64,000 bases of DNA from Pseudomonadota bacterium. GTDB lineage: Bacteria > Myxococcota > Myxococcia > Myxococcales > Myxococcaceae. Positions 34,396-42,982 of the stretch are shown here, piece by piece. The notes under the pieces are model-generated. The model was not told the origin of the DNA, did no database searches, and was given only the letters and a program-made list of their open reading frames with translations. Position numbers and translations under genes: made by a program. The stretch lies in contig JAFAFL010000080.1 of NCBI GenBank assembly GCA_023423535.1, positions 1-64,000 on the forward strand. The letters run 5' to 3'. How positions within the stretch are numbered: position 1 is the stretch's first letter; each line of letters starts with the position of its first letter.

Positions 34396-37300
34396 GTGAG
34401 GCGCCTGCTGAAAAGAGCGGGGCTCCTGCTCCTCGTGCTGGCGGCGATGACCCTCGCGCTGCTCGTCGGCGTCTGGGTCTTCGTCACCACGCCACCGGGA
34501 GAGCGCATCGTGCGCGAGCGCGTGGTCCGCGCGATCGACGACGCGGTGCCGGGCAACGTGGAGATTGGCCGGCTCGACCTCTCGCTGCGAGAGCTGGTGC
34601 TCGACGACCTCGTGCTGCGCGATCCGGAGGGCGGGATCGTCGCGCGGATCGGCCGGCTGGAGGCGGTGGTGGATCTGGGCTCGCTGCTGCGCCACCGCCG
34701 CGTGGTGCTGCCGATGGTGAAGCTCAGCGACGTCAACGTGGACCTCGTGCAGGACGAGCGCGGGCTGAACCTCGTGCGCGCGGTGCGCGAGGTGAAGGAG
34801 GAGCTGCCCGAGACGGAGCCCGCGGAGCTGACCGTCGAAGTGAAGCGCTTCGAGCTGCTTCGCGGCGACGTGCGCTACCGGCAGTCGACGATCGCCGCGC
34901 TGACGGAAGAGACGCACCTGCGAGACGTCGAGGCCGAGGGCGCCTTCACCTTCGAGGCCCTGCCCGCGCGCATCTGGGGAGAGCTCGAGCTCGACGGCCG
35001 CTTCAGCGAACCGGTCGAAGGCCCCCTCCGCGTGGTCACGCAGTTCGAGCACTCGGCCGCGCACACCGACGCCGAGCTGACGCTCTCTCTGGCGGACGTG
35101 CTGCTGGAGGTCGCCGCGAAGGGCGAGGCGAAGAACGACACGGTGGCGGTGGACGTGGAGACGCTCGCGTTGCCGCACGGAACGCTCCGCGCGTTCGTGA
35201 CTCCGTGGCCACTGGTGAGCGACGCGGAGGTGCAGGGGACGCTGTCGCAGGACGGCAACTTCTTCGCCGCCGATCTCGGGCTCGCGGCGGGCGGCGCGAC
35301 CGCGGAGGTGAAGGGCCGGCTCGACCTCGCGCTGCTCCGGGCGGAAGGGCTCGACGTGCAGGCGCGCGGCGTGGACCTCTCGAAGCTCGTGGCCAACGGG
35401 CCTCCTTCGGACCTCGCGTTGTCGCTGAAGGGAGACCTGCAGGGCCTCTCGCTGGAGACGCTGAACGGCGCGCTCTCCCTGGAGATGCCGCGCTCCACGG
35501 TGGAGGGCCACGCCTTCGGTCCGGTCACGTTGCAGGCGCGCGCGGCAGACGGCGTGGTGTCGCTCTCGGAGCTCGACGTGCAGGTGCCCGGTGCTCGGCT
35601 GACCGGCGGCGGCGAGGGCACGCGCGAGAAGCTGCGTTTCGACGGACGGCTCAGCGCGACCGACCTGGGGCTCCTGGGACGCACGCTGGGCCGCGCGGTG
35701 AAGCCGGAGGGCCTCCCCCTCTCCGGTCGAGGCGAGCTCACCGTGAGCCTGCAGGGGCCTCTGGCGGGCCCCGGCCTGCGCGCGAAGGGAAGCTTCCCAT
35801 CGTTGCGCTGGGAGGACGTCCGGGTGCAGGCCTTGAAGCTCGACGCCAACGTGCCCGACCTCAGCCACCCGCTGGACGCGGACGCGCGGCTGCGCATCGG
35901 GACGCTGGAGTTCGGCGAGCGCGAGTTCCGGGACGTCCGCGGCGACGTGGCCACGAAGGGCCGGACCCTCACCGCGGAGCTGACCGGACGCGGGATGGCG
36001 GAGGTCGCCCTGAAGCTACGCGGCCTCGTCGACGAGGACCGCGAAGGCCTGCGCATCGACGCGATGGCGCTCCGCTATCCGGAGGCGCAGTGGACGATGG
36101 AGCGCCCGTCACACCTGCGCTTCGAGGGCGGCGACTTCACGCTCGAGCCGGTGTGGCTGCGCGCGGGCCGGCAGCGGCTCGGCGTGGACGGCAGCCTCAT
36201 CGGCGAGAAGCTGGACGTGCGCGCGGTGGTGGAGAACCTCACGCTGACGGCGCTGCCGCAGTCGCTGCTGGGCCTCGAAGAGGAGGACGGCTCCCCCTTC
36301 GGCGGCGAGCTCAACGCGCGGGTGAACCTCGGCGGCACCACAGCGAAGCCCACCGCGGCGGCACAGGTGCAGCTGCGCAACGGCTCGTGGGGGAAGCTGG
36401 AGGAGGTGGGGCTCGAGCTCGACGCGCGTTACGCGAACGATCAGGCGGACGGGCGCATCCGGGTGCTCGCGCTGGCCTCTCAGCTGGAGGGCACCTTCAC
36501 CCTCCCGGTGAGCGGTTTGACGAAGGGCGTGCGCAAGCCGCTGCGCGCGGACCTCGCGATCGGGCACACGCGGCTGGAGGCGCTCTTCGCCGCGCTGGGC
36601 CTGGACCCCGGGCTCTCCGGAAGCGCCGCGGCGACGATCACCGTGGACGGCACCGCCGCGGATCCGCGCGTGCGCATCGTGGTGGACGGCGACGAGGTCC
36701 GTCAGCGCGAGGGACCACCGGGCGACCTCAACGTGATCGTGGAGAGCGGCGCGGACCGGAAGCTCCTCGCCCGGATCGATCTGGTGTCGATGGGCAGCGA
36801 GAGCTTCCTCCTCCTGCGCACGCCGTGGATCGCGGGACAGTTCCTCACCGGGCCGGTGTCGGGCCGCATGTTCATCGAAGAGCCGGTGGAGCTCGAGGCC
36901 TCCTTCCGCAACGTGCCGCTCGCCGCCGCGCACGCGTGGGGGCTTTTGCCCTCGAAGCTCGGCGGCACGGTGTCGATGTCGCTGCAGGCGAAGGGACCGG
37001 TGCTCGCGCCCGAAGGAAAGCTGCACGTGACGGTGCGCGACGCGTCGGGTGAGGGCCTCGCGCCGGTGGACGCCTATGCAACGGTCACCGCGGGCGGGGA
37101 CACGGTGCGCTCCACGGTGGCGGTGGTGCGTGGCCCGCAGCGGCTGGTGGATCTCGAAGCGACCCTCGGGGCGTCGCTCGGCGAGCTCTTCGCGAAGGCG
37201 GATCCGAACTCGATCGAGATGCTCGTGGACGGCCAGGTGGGACCGGTGCGGCTGACGGAGCTGCAGGCGATCACCACGCCCGATCCGGACGAGCCCGAGC

Positions 37301-38949
37301 CCGCCGAGCGCCGGCGACCGGATGGCGTCATCACCACGGTGGTGAACCTGCGCGGCAACCTCAACGATCCGAAGGGGCTCATCACCGCGCACGTGGATCG
37401 CCTCGGCATCGGCGAGATGGCGGTGGGCAAGGTGGACCTCGACCTGCGCTACGGCGACGGGCGGGCGCACACGCACGTGCTTTTGACCTCCGCGCGCGGC
37501 GGACGGCTGAGCGTGGACGGTTCGGCGGAGGTGGACCTCTCCTCTCGCGGCCTCGCGGGCGGCCTCGACTGGCGACGGGTGCCGGTGCAGGCGCGCATCG
37601 CGGCGAACGCGTTCGACCCCTCGTTCCTCTCCGGCGTCACCCCGCTGGTGCGCGAGCTCGCCGGACGCATCGAAGGTCAGGCGCAGCTCTCGGGTCCCCT
37701 CGCGGCACCCGAGTTCCGCGGCAGGCTCGCGTGGGAGGACGGCCGCATCGCGCTGATGGGCTACGGGCAGTACCGCAACGTGCAGCTGCGGCTGGCGGGC
37801 ACGAACGAGGCGCTGGTGCTGGAGAACTTCTCGCTCCAGAGCGGCGCGGGCCGCGCGCAGGTGGCGCTCCGGGCGGACAGGCGCGGAGACCTCTACCTGC
37901 TCTCCGGCGACGGGCTACTCGAGCAGTTCCCGCTGATCATCGACGACCAGCTGCAGGCGATCCTCGGCGGCCGGTTCGGCATCAGCGGCGAGGCCTCGCG
38001 CGCGCAGCTCTTCGTGCGCAGCCTCGTCATCCCCGAGCTCCACGTGGAGCTGCCGGAGGTCCGGCGCAAGGATCTGCAGGAGCTCGATCGTCCCGACGAC
38101 GTGGTGCTCGTGCGCCGCGGCGAGCCCCTCTACAAACGCCGCGCGCAGCAAGCCGCACAGGGAGGCGGCGCGGGTACAGCGGGCGCACCACCGGAAGGCG
38201 CAGCCGAGGGCCCCACCCGGGTGACGATCCTCGTCAACGCGCCCCGGAACCTCTGGATACGCGGCACCGACGTGAACGCGGAGCTGGGCCTGTCGGAGGA
38301 CTTCCGGGTGGAGGTCGGCGACCGCACGCTCGTCTTCGGCGAGCTGCGCTTCATCCGCGGACGGGTGGACGTGCTCGGCCGCCGCTTCGACGTGCTGCGC
38401 GACTCGCAGGTGCGCTTCGCCGGCCCGCCCTCCGCGCCCTACATCAACATCACCGCCGAGCACGCCAACGAGCGCGAGGCCGTCGCCGTCTTCACCACCG
38501 TGCGCGGCCAGGGCCGGGACATCACCGTGCGCGTGTCGTCGAAGCCGGCGCTGAGCGAGTCGGAGATCTACACGCTGCTCGCCACCGGGAGGCGCACGCT
38601 GAAGCGCGGCTCCAGCGCCTCGATGAGCGGGAACGAAGCCGCGAGCGTCGTCGGCTCCTACGGCGCGTCGCAGCTGCGGCGGGTCATCGGCTCGAAGATC
38701 CCCATCGACGTGCTGAGCATCGAGGCGGGCCAGCAGGGCCTCGCCGACGCGAGCCTCGAGGCGGGCACCTACATCGGCGGGCGGCTCTACTTCGGCGGCT
38801 CGACGCGGCTCAGCGCGCGGCCGGAGCGCAACGAGAACCCGTGGGGCTTCCGGCTCGAGTACCAGATAAGCCCCCGCTGGAACTTCGAGACCGAGTACGG
38901 CACCGCGCGGGTGGGCGGCGCGGACATCATGTGGAGCCGGGACTACTGA
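34396..38949 (+). CDS. tamB: TamB-like translocation/assembly module subunit
   Basis: This 1517-residue AsmA-like/TamB protein has an N-terminal membrane anchor (LLLLVLAAMTLALLVGVWVFV, about 10-30). A long beta-taco region of repeated lipid-groove strands follows. The DUF490 C-terminal domain is near 1330-1517, with RFDVLRDSQVRFAGPPSAPY and KPALSESEIYTLLATGRRT, ending WNFETEYGTARVGG. It bridges inner and outer membrane and works with the TamA-like protein, whose gene ends 1 base before GTG 34396. A Pro/Ala/Gly-rich insert near 1255-1275 (AAQGGGAGTAGAPPEGAAEG) is likely disordered. Confidence 0.93.
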   Translation: MRRLLKRAGLLLLVLAAMTLALLVGVWVFVTTPPGERIVRERVVRAIDDAVPGNVEIGRLDLSLRELVLDDLVLRDPEGGIVARIGRLEAVVDLGSLLRHRRVVLPMVKLSDVNVDLVQDERGLNLVRAVREVKEELPETEPAELTVEVKRFELLRGDVRYRQSTIAALTEETHLRDVEAEGAFTFEALPARIWGELELDGRFSEPVEGPLRVVTQFEHSAAHTDAELTLSLADVLLEVAAKGEAKNDTVAVDVETLALPHGTLRAFVTPWPLVSDAEVQGTLSQDGNFFAADLGLAAGGATAEVKGRLDLALLRAEGLDVQARGVDLSKLVANGPPSDLALSLKGDLQGLSLETLNGALSLEMPRSTVEGHAFGPVTLQARAADGVVSLSELDVQVPGARLTGGGEGTREKLRFDGRLSATDLGLLGRTLGRAVKPEGLPLSGRGELTVSLQGPLAGPGLRAKGSFPSLRWEDVRVQALKLDANVPDLSHPLDADARLRIGTLEFGEREFRDVRGDVATKGRTLTAELTGRGMAEVALKLRGLVDEDREGLRIDAMALRYPEAQWTMERPSHLRFEGGDFTLEPVWLRAGRQRLGVDGSLIGEKLDVRAVVENLTLTALPQSLLGLEEEDGSPFGGELNARVNLGGTTAKPTAAAQVQLRNGSWGKLEEVGLELDARYANDQADGRIRVLALASQLEGTFTLPVSGLTKGVRKPLRADLAIGHTRLEALFAALGLDPGLSGSAAATITVDGTAADPRVRIVVDGDEVRQREGPPGDLNVIVESGADRKLLARIDLVSMGSESFLLLRTPWIAGQFLTGPVSGRMFIEEPVELEASFRNVPLAAAHAWGLLPSKLGGTVSMSLQAKGPVLAPEGKLHVTVRDASGEGLAPVDAYATVTAGGDTVRSTVAVVRGPQRLVDLEATLGASLGELFAKADPNSIEMLVDGQVGPVRLTELQAITTPDPDEPEPAERRRPDGVITTVVNLRGNLNDPKGLITAHVDRLGIGEMAVGKVDLDLRYGDGRAHTHVLLTSARGGRLSVDGSAEVDLSSRGLAGGLDWRRVPVQARIAANAFDPSFLSGVTPLVRELAGRIEGQAQLSGPLAAPEFRGRLAWEDGRIALMGYGQYRNVQLRLAGTNEALVLENFSLQSGAGRAQVALRADRRGDLYLLSGDGLLEQFPLIIDDQLQAILGGRFGISGEASRAQLFVRSLVIPELHVELPEVRRKDLQELDRPDDVVLVRRGEPLYKRRAQQAAQGGGAGTAGAPPEGAAEGPTRVTILVNAPRNLWIRGTDVNAELGLSEDFRVEVGDRTLVFGELRFIRGRVDVLGRRFDVLRDSQVRFAGPPSAPYINITAEHANEREAVAVFTTVRGQGRDITVRVSSKPALSESEIYTLLATGRRTLKRGSSASMSGNEAASVVGSYGASQLRRVIGSKIPIDVLSIEAGQQGLADASLEAGTYIGGRLYFGGSTRLSARPERNENPWGFRLEYQISPRWNFETEYGTARVGGADIMWSRDY

Positions 38950-39023
38950 CCTCGTCTGCTCCCTCTGCGTGAGAGCGGCCGCGGGCGGAATCGCGTCCAG
39001 TTTCGGACGGTTCCACCCGGCCC

Positions 39024-40172
39024 ATGACGAGACTCCTCTCCGCGCTGACCGCGCTCATCGCACTCAGCCTCGCGCTCTCCGCCTGTGGCCCCGTCGATGA
39101 GGGCAGCGCCGGCGTGAGCGACCAGCAGGGCCTCTCCCGCGGGGACGCGTCGCCGCCCGGAGGCAACACGGAAGAGAGCCCAACAGAGGCGCCCGACGCG
39201 CCAGGCCGCCCGACCGAGAAGGTCGAAGAGGCATGGCCCTCCATCCCCGCGCAGGCCCCCGCCGATCCGCTCGCGGCGCTTCCCGTGTGCACCGAAGGCG
39301 GCGTGCTGGCGGCGATCACCAAGTCGGCGATCAAGCTGCCGCAGGCGAACAGCAACGCCTACCGGGTGCCGGAGGGCGCGCGGCTGATGGCGCTCGAGGC
39401 CTCCTTCGCGTCTCTGCTCGGCGGAGACGTCTCCTCCGCGCGCACCTATGCGGCGACCGCCGAGTACACGCTGTGCCGCGGCGAGGGCGAAGAGTCCCAA
39501 CTGGTCCTCTGGAAGGCCGCGCCCGGCGAGGGCCAGGCACGCATCGTCCTGCGCACCGGCAAGGCCCGCCCCGCGATCTTCGAGGCCCCGCACCCGCTGC
39601 ACGACGCGGGCACGATGGAGCAGTCGCTCGCGCTCTTCCAGCGGCTGGACGCGCGCGCGCTGATCGTCTCCGGCACGCACCGCTGCGCGAACGCCGAGCC
39701 CTCGGGCTGCAGCGGCACCACCACCGCGTGCGGCGGCGAAGGCCCCTTCCGCATCTCCGACGCCGCGCACGCTGAGCGGAGCGCCTTCCAGACCGCTCAC
39801 CGCGCGCTCTCAGACCACTTCGCGGATCACCTCGTCATCGGCGTGCACGGGATGGGCGGCACCGGCGCGAGCGTCTCCGACGGCACCACCCTTCCGACGA
39901 CCGCCGACAGCCCCTCCGCGAAGCTCGCGGCAAGGCTCGCGGAGAGCTTCGGCAACGTCACCACCTGCAATGCCTTCAGCGGTGGCCCGCCCCGACAGAA
40001 CCGCCTCTGCGGCACCACCGACGTTCAGGGCCGCCACCTCAACGGCGTGCTCCTCGCCTGCACCGAGGGCGCGCCGAAGAGCAGCGGCCGCTTCATCCAC
40101 CTCGAGCAGGCCCCCGAGGTCCGCGCCGGACTCGACGCGGTGACCGGGGCGCTCGACAGCGTCATCCCGTGA
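39024..40172 (+). CDS. unknown lipoprotein with a hydrolase-like His-rich domain
   Basis: This 382-residue protein has a lipobox LALSAC (Cys at about 21), then a disordered Pro/Glu/Thr linker to about 85. The globular part contains PHPLHDAGTMEQSLALFQRL (about 189-208), ALIVSGTHRCAN (about 212-223), HLVIGVHGMGGTG (about 271-283) and FIHLEQAPEVR (about 355-365). The ordered His, Asp and Glu residues look like a metal site, as in zinc amidohydrolases that act on peptidoglycan-like or glutamyl bonds, but I do not recognise the family. It is a stand-alone gene. Confidence 0.65.
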   Translation: MTRLLSALTALIALSLALSACGPVDEGSAGVSDQQGLSRGDASPPGGNTEESPTEAPDAPGRPTEKVEEAWPSIPAQAPADPLAALPVCTEGGVLAAITKSAIKLPQANSNAYRVPEGARLMALEASFASLLGGDVSSARTYAATAEYTLCRGEGEESQLVLWKAAPGEGQARIVLRTGKARPAIFEAPHPLHDAGTMEQSLALFQRLDARALIVSGTHRCANAEPSGCSGTTTACGGEGPFRISDAAHAERSAFQTAHRALSDHFADHLVIGVHGMGGTGASVSDGTTLPTTADSPSAKLAARLAESFGNVTTCNAFSGGPPRQNRLCGTTDVQGRHLNGVLLACTEGAPKSSGRFIHLEQAPEVRAGLDAVTGALDSVIP

Positions 40173-40227
40173 CTGCCGCGAAGGCCACGGCTTGCCTGCA
40201 AGTTCAGGTCGTGCGACGGGAGGCCCC

Positions 40228-40650
40228 ATGAGCACGCAGTGGCAGCCGGGACCCGACAGCCCGCCCTGGGAGGCGCTCGGAGGACGCGAGGGCATCGCCG
40301 CGCTGGTCGAGCACTTCTACGACGAGATGTCCCGCTCCGAGCCCGCGCTGGCCGCGCTGCACCGGCTCGACGAGCGGGGCCTCGTGGACCGCGGCTCGCG
40401 GGATCGCTTCGCGCTCTTCCTCGTGGGCTGGCTGGGCGGGCCGCAGGACTACATGGCGAAACACGGCCACCCACGGCTGCGCATGCGCCACGCCCACTTC
40501 CCGGTGGACGTGGCCATGCGCGACGCGTGGGTGCGCTGCATGCGCGCCGCGATGGACGCGCGCGGCGTGGAGGGCGAATTGCGCCGGTTCCTCGACGCGC
40601 GCTTCCTCCAGGTGGCGGACTTTCTCCGCAACAGCGAAGAGGGGGGCTGA
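40228..40650 (+). CDS. group II truncated haemoglobin
   Basis: This 140-residue 2-on-2 globin has FYDEMSRSEPALAALHRLDE (about 32-51), then FLVGWLGGPQDYMAKHGHPRL (about 66-86; W-x-GGP and proximal-His region) and MRHAHFPVDVAMRDAWVRCM (about 88-107). These are the group II (YjbI-type) signature features. It probably binds O2 or NO. GGGAGG lies 4 bases before ATG 40228. It is convergent with a hemerythrin gene 18 bases away. Confidence 0.9.
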   Translation: MSTQWQPGPDSPPWEALGGREGIAALVEHFYDEMSRSEPALAALHRLDERGLVDRGSRDRFALFLVGWLGGPQDYMAKHGHPRLRMRHAHFPVDVAMRDAWVRCMRAAMDARGVEGELRRFLDARFLQVADFLRNSEEGG

Positions 40651-40668
40651 CCCCTCCCTGCAGCACCG

Positions 40669-41145
40669 CTACATCGGCACCGCGCCCTGGGCCTCGTCGG
40701 CAATCTCCAGCAGCTCCTTCTCCTGCAGGTCGCCCATCGCGCGGCGCATCTCCCCGTCCGCGCCGGCGAGCACGCTCTCGCTGGCGACTTCGCGCGCGCG
40801 GGTGAAGAGCTCGCCCTCCTCCTCCGCCACGTGCTTCTTCACCAACCCCTCGATGCGCGCGAGCAGCTCGTCGAGCCGCGGGTCGCGCTGCTTCATCTCC
40901 ATGAGGTCGCTGACGAGCCGCTTCACCTCGCCGTGCTCGGCAAAGGAGCGCTCCACGAGGTGCGTCATCCCCTCCACCCGGAGCACCGGATAGAAGTACC
41001 GCTCCTCCAGCGCGCTGTGCAGCGTGATGAGCTCCGCCAGCTGTCCGATGAGCCGCACCCGCGCGCCGCCGCGCTCCGTCGTGCGGATGCGCTCGAAGAG
41101 CCTCTCCATCTCCCGGTGCTGGCCCTCCAGCAAGTCGATCGCCAT
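40669..41145 (-). CDS. hemerythrin-domain protein
   Basis: This 158-residue four-helix HHE cation-binding protein has di-iron ligands in LLEGQHREMERLFERI (about 5-20), ITLHSALEERYFYPVL (about 40-55), FAEHGEVKRLVSDLM (about 68-82) and VKKHVAEEEGELF (about 103-115). No other domain is attached. It probably senses or stores O2 or NO, or repairs iron centres. Its stop faces the truncated haemoglobin gene, 18 bases apart. Confidence 0.9.
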   Translation of the reverse strand: MAIDLLEGQHREMERLFERIRTTERGGARVRLIGQLAELITLHSALEERYFYPVLRVEGMTHLVERSFAEHGEVKRLVSDLMEMKQRDPRLDELLARIEGLVKKHVAEEEGELFTRAREVASESVLAGADGEMRRAMGDLQEKELLEIADEAQGAVPM

Positions 41146-41303
41146 GTGTGTTCCCCCTCCTCGCGCCAGGCTTTCACCCGGCCCTCAGCGAAGGTGCGGT
41201 GGCGGCGCACAGGAACAAGCGGAGGGGATCGAAAAGCGCGGCCTCCTGCCTGCTTTCCGGCGCTCCGGGGGCGGGCAAGCGGCGCGAAGGACGCGGTGCA
41301 CCG

Positions 41304-42854
41304 TCAGGAAGCGGACTGCGCGAGCGGCAGCTCCACCTCCAGCACCGTCCCGCGGCCCTCGGCGTTGCGCGCGGTGACCCGTCCCCCGAGCGCCTCGACG
41401 ATCTGCTTCGTCACGTAGAGCCCGAGTCCGAGCCCGCCGTAGTGCCTCCCCGACACGCCGCGGCCGAACTTCTCGAAGATGCGCGGCATCGCCTCCGCGC
41501 TGATGCCGATGCCGCTGTCCACCACCCGGATCCGCGCGTGGCCTCCTTCGACCTCCGCCTCCACCCGCACCGGTTGCGCCGCGCCGTACTTGATCGCGTT
41601 GGAGAGGAGGTTCGTCACCACCTGCTCCAGCCGCAGCCGGTCCCACCGACCCACCACCTCCGGCACGCTCCCGAGCCTCAGCGCGCAGCCGGAGCGCTCC
41701 GCCTCGGCTTCGAAGCGGGAGACGACCTCGCGCAGCAGGACATCGAGCGGCACCCACTCCAACTGCAACGAGAGCTGCCCGGACGAGAGCCGCGACACGT
41801 CGAGCAGCTCCTCCACCAGATGCGACAGCCGGCGCACCTGCCGCTGCAGCGCGTCCACGTCGCGGGGGAGCGTCTCGGCCACCGGCTCTCCACGCGCCAG
41901 CCGCTGGGCGAGGTTGTTCAGGCGAAGCTGCACCGGCGTGAGCGGCGTCTTCAGCTCGTGCGAGGCGATGGCGAGGAACTCGTCGCGCAGGGCCACCGCC
42001 TCCTTCAGCTCGGCGAGGAGCTCCTCGCGCTCCCTCTCGCGCCGCTTGTCCTCGCTCGTCTCGCGCAGCTCGATCACCGTGCCCACCGCGGCGCCGTCGA
42101 CGACGATCGGGCTGGCGGTGAAGGCCACCGGGTAGAAGGTCCCGTCGGGGCGCACGAAGACGTCCTCGCCACCCTCCTGCGCGCGGGTGGGCAGCGCGCG
42201 GTCGATGGGACACTCCGCCATCGGATAGGGCGTTCCGTCGGGCCGCGTGTGGTGGACGAAGTCGTGCAGCGGGCCGCCCTGCACCTGCGCCAGCGAGAGC
42301 CCGAAGATGCGCTCCGCCGCGGGGTTCATGAACACGCAGTGTCCGCGCGCATCCATCATCACCAGCCCCAGCGTCGCGTTGTCCGTCACCGCCAGCAGCC
42401 GGCGCTCCGCCGATCCCAGCGCCTCGATGGCGCTCTGCTCCGCGGTGACGTCCCGGTAGGCGATGCCCACGTGCGTGACGTCCGCCTCGCCGCCGAGCGG
42501 AAAGAGCGTGAGCGAGATCGCCACCCGCCGCGCGTCGTCCACCCGGACATGCGCGAGCCGCTTCGGGTCGTACCAGATGGTGGCCGTCTTCACCGTCTCG
42601 CCGGCAAAGGCCCGCTCGACCAGCGCGTCGAGCCCGGTGCGCGAGACCTCCTCGTCGCGGAAGAGGCAGTAGTCCTCGGGCGGCGCGCGTCCGAACAGCT
42701 CGCGGTAGGCGAGGTTCGTCAGCGCGCAGCGTCCCTGCCGGTCGAACACCGCGTAGGGAACCGGCGAGTGCGTGAAGAGGCTCTCCAACACGCCCAGCGG
42801 ATCGGGGAGCGCCGACAGCAGCGCGCGCACGCGGGGATCGACTTCGTGACCCAT
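41304..42854 (-). CDS. PAS-domain sensor histidine kinase
   Basis: This 516-residue soluble kinase has two PAS domains (FTHSPVPYAVFDRQGRCALT near 28; TDNATLGLVMMDARGHCVFM near 156). HisKA has the phospho-accepting His in FLAIASHELKTPLTPVQ (about 280-296). The HATPase domain has N-box LLSNAIKY (about 413), G1 DSGIGISAEAMPRIFEKFG and G2 GGLGLGLYVTKQIVEALGG. There is no membrane segment. No response regulator lies beside it. It is divergent from the second GH77 gene across a 128-base gap holding a hairpin. Confidence 0.92.
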   Translation of the reverse strand: MGHEVDPRVRALLSALPDPLGVLESLFTHSPVPYAVFDRQGRCALTNLAYRELFGRAPPEDYCLFRDEEVSRTGLDALVERAFAGETVKTATIWYDPKRLAHVRVDDARRVAISLTLFPLGGEADVTHVGIAYRDVTAEQSAIEALGSAERRLLAVTDNATLGLVMMDARGHCVFMNPAAERIFGLSLAQVQGGPLHDFVHHTRPDGTPYPMAECPIDRALPTRAQEGGEDVFVRPDGTFYPVAFTASPIVVDGAAVGTVIELRETSEDKRREREREELLAELKEAVALRDEFLAIASHELKTPLTPVQLRLNNLAQRLARGEPVAETLPRDVDALQRQVRRLSHLVEELLDVSRLSSGQLSLQLEWVPLDVLLREVVSRFEAEAERSGCALRLGSVPEVVGRWDRLRLEQVVTNLLSNAIKYGAAQPVRVEAEVEGGHARIRVVDSGIGISAEAMPRIFEKFGRGVSGRHYGGLGLGLYVTKQIVEALGGRVTARNAEGRGTVLEVELPLAQSAS

Positions 42855-42878
42855 GGCGTCTTTCGCTCTAGCAGAAGG

Positions 42879-42902
42879 GGCCCCCCGCTGCTCACGGGGG
42901 CC
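42879..42902. other. GC-rich hairpin in divergent promoter region
   Basis: GGCCCCC (42879-42885), a 10-base loop, GGGGGCC (42896-42902). It lies between the divergent PAS kinase and GH77 starts, so it may be part of either 5' leader. No T-run follows, so it is not a convincing terminator. Confidence 0.4.
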
Positions 42903-42982
42903 TCCGCCGAGCGCGTCCTCCGTCCGACGCGTGGACGGATCGGTCGTTGCTCAACGGGCTCCGCCGGGGCATCTGTGGGGTC

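Noticed and set aside
29711..34399. 1562-codon open frame overlapping kup, the DoxX-like gene and tamA
   Set aside because: Arg/Ala/Pro-rich frame with no motif; it crosses three well-supported genes.
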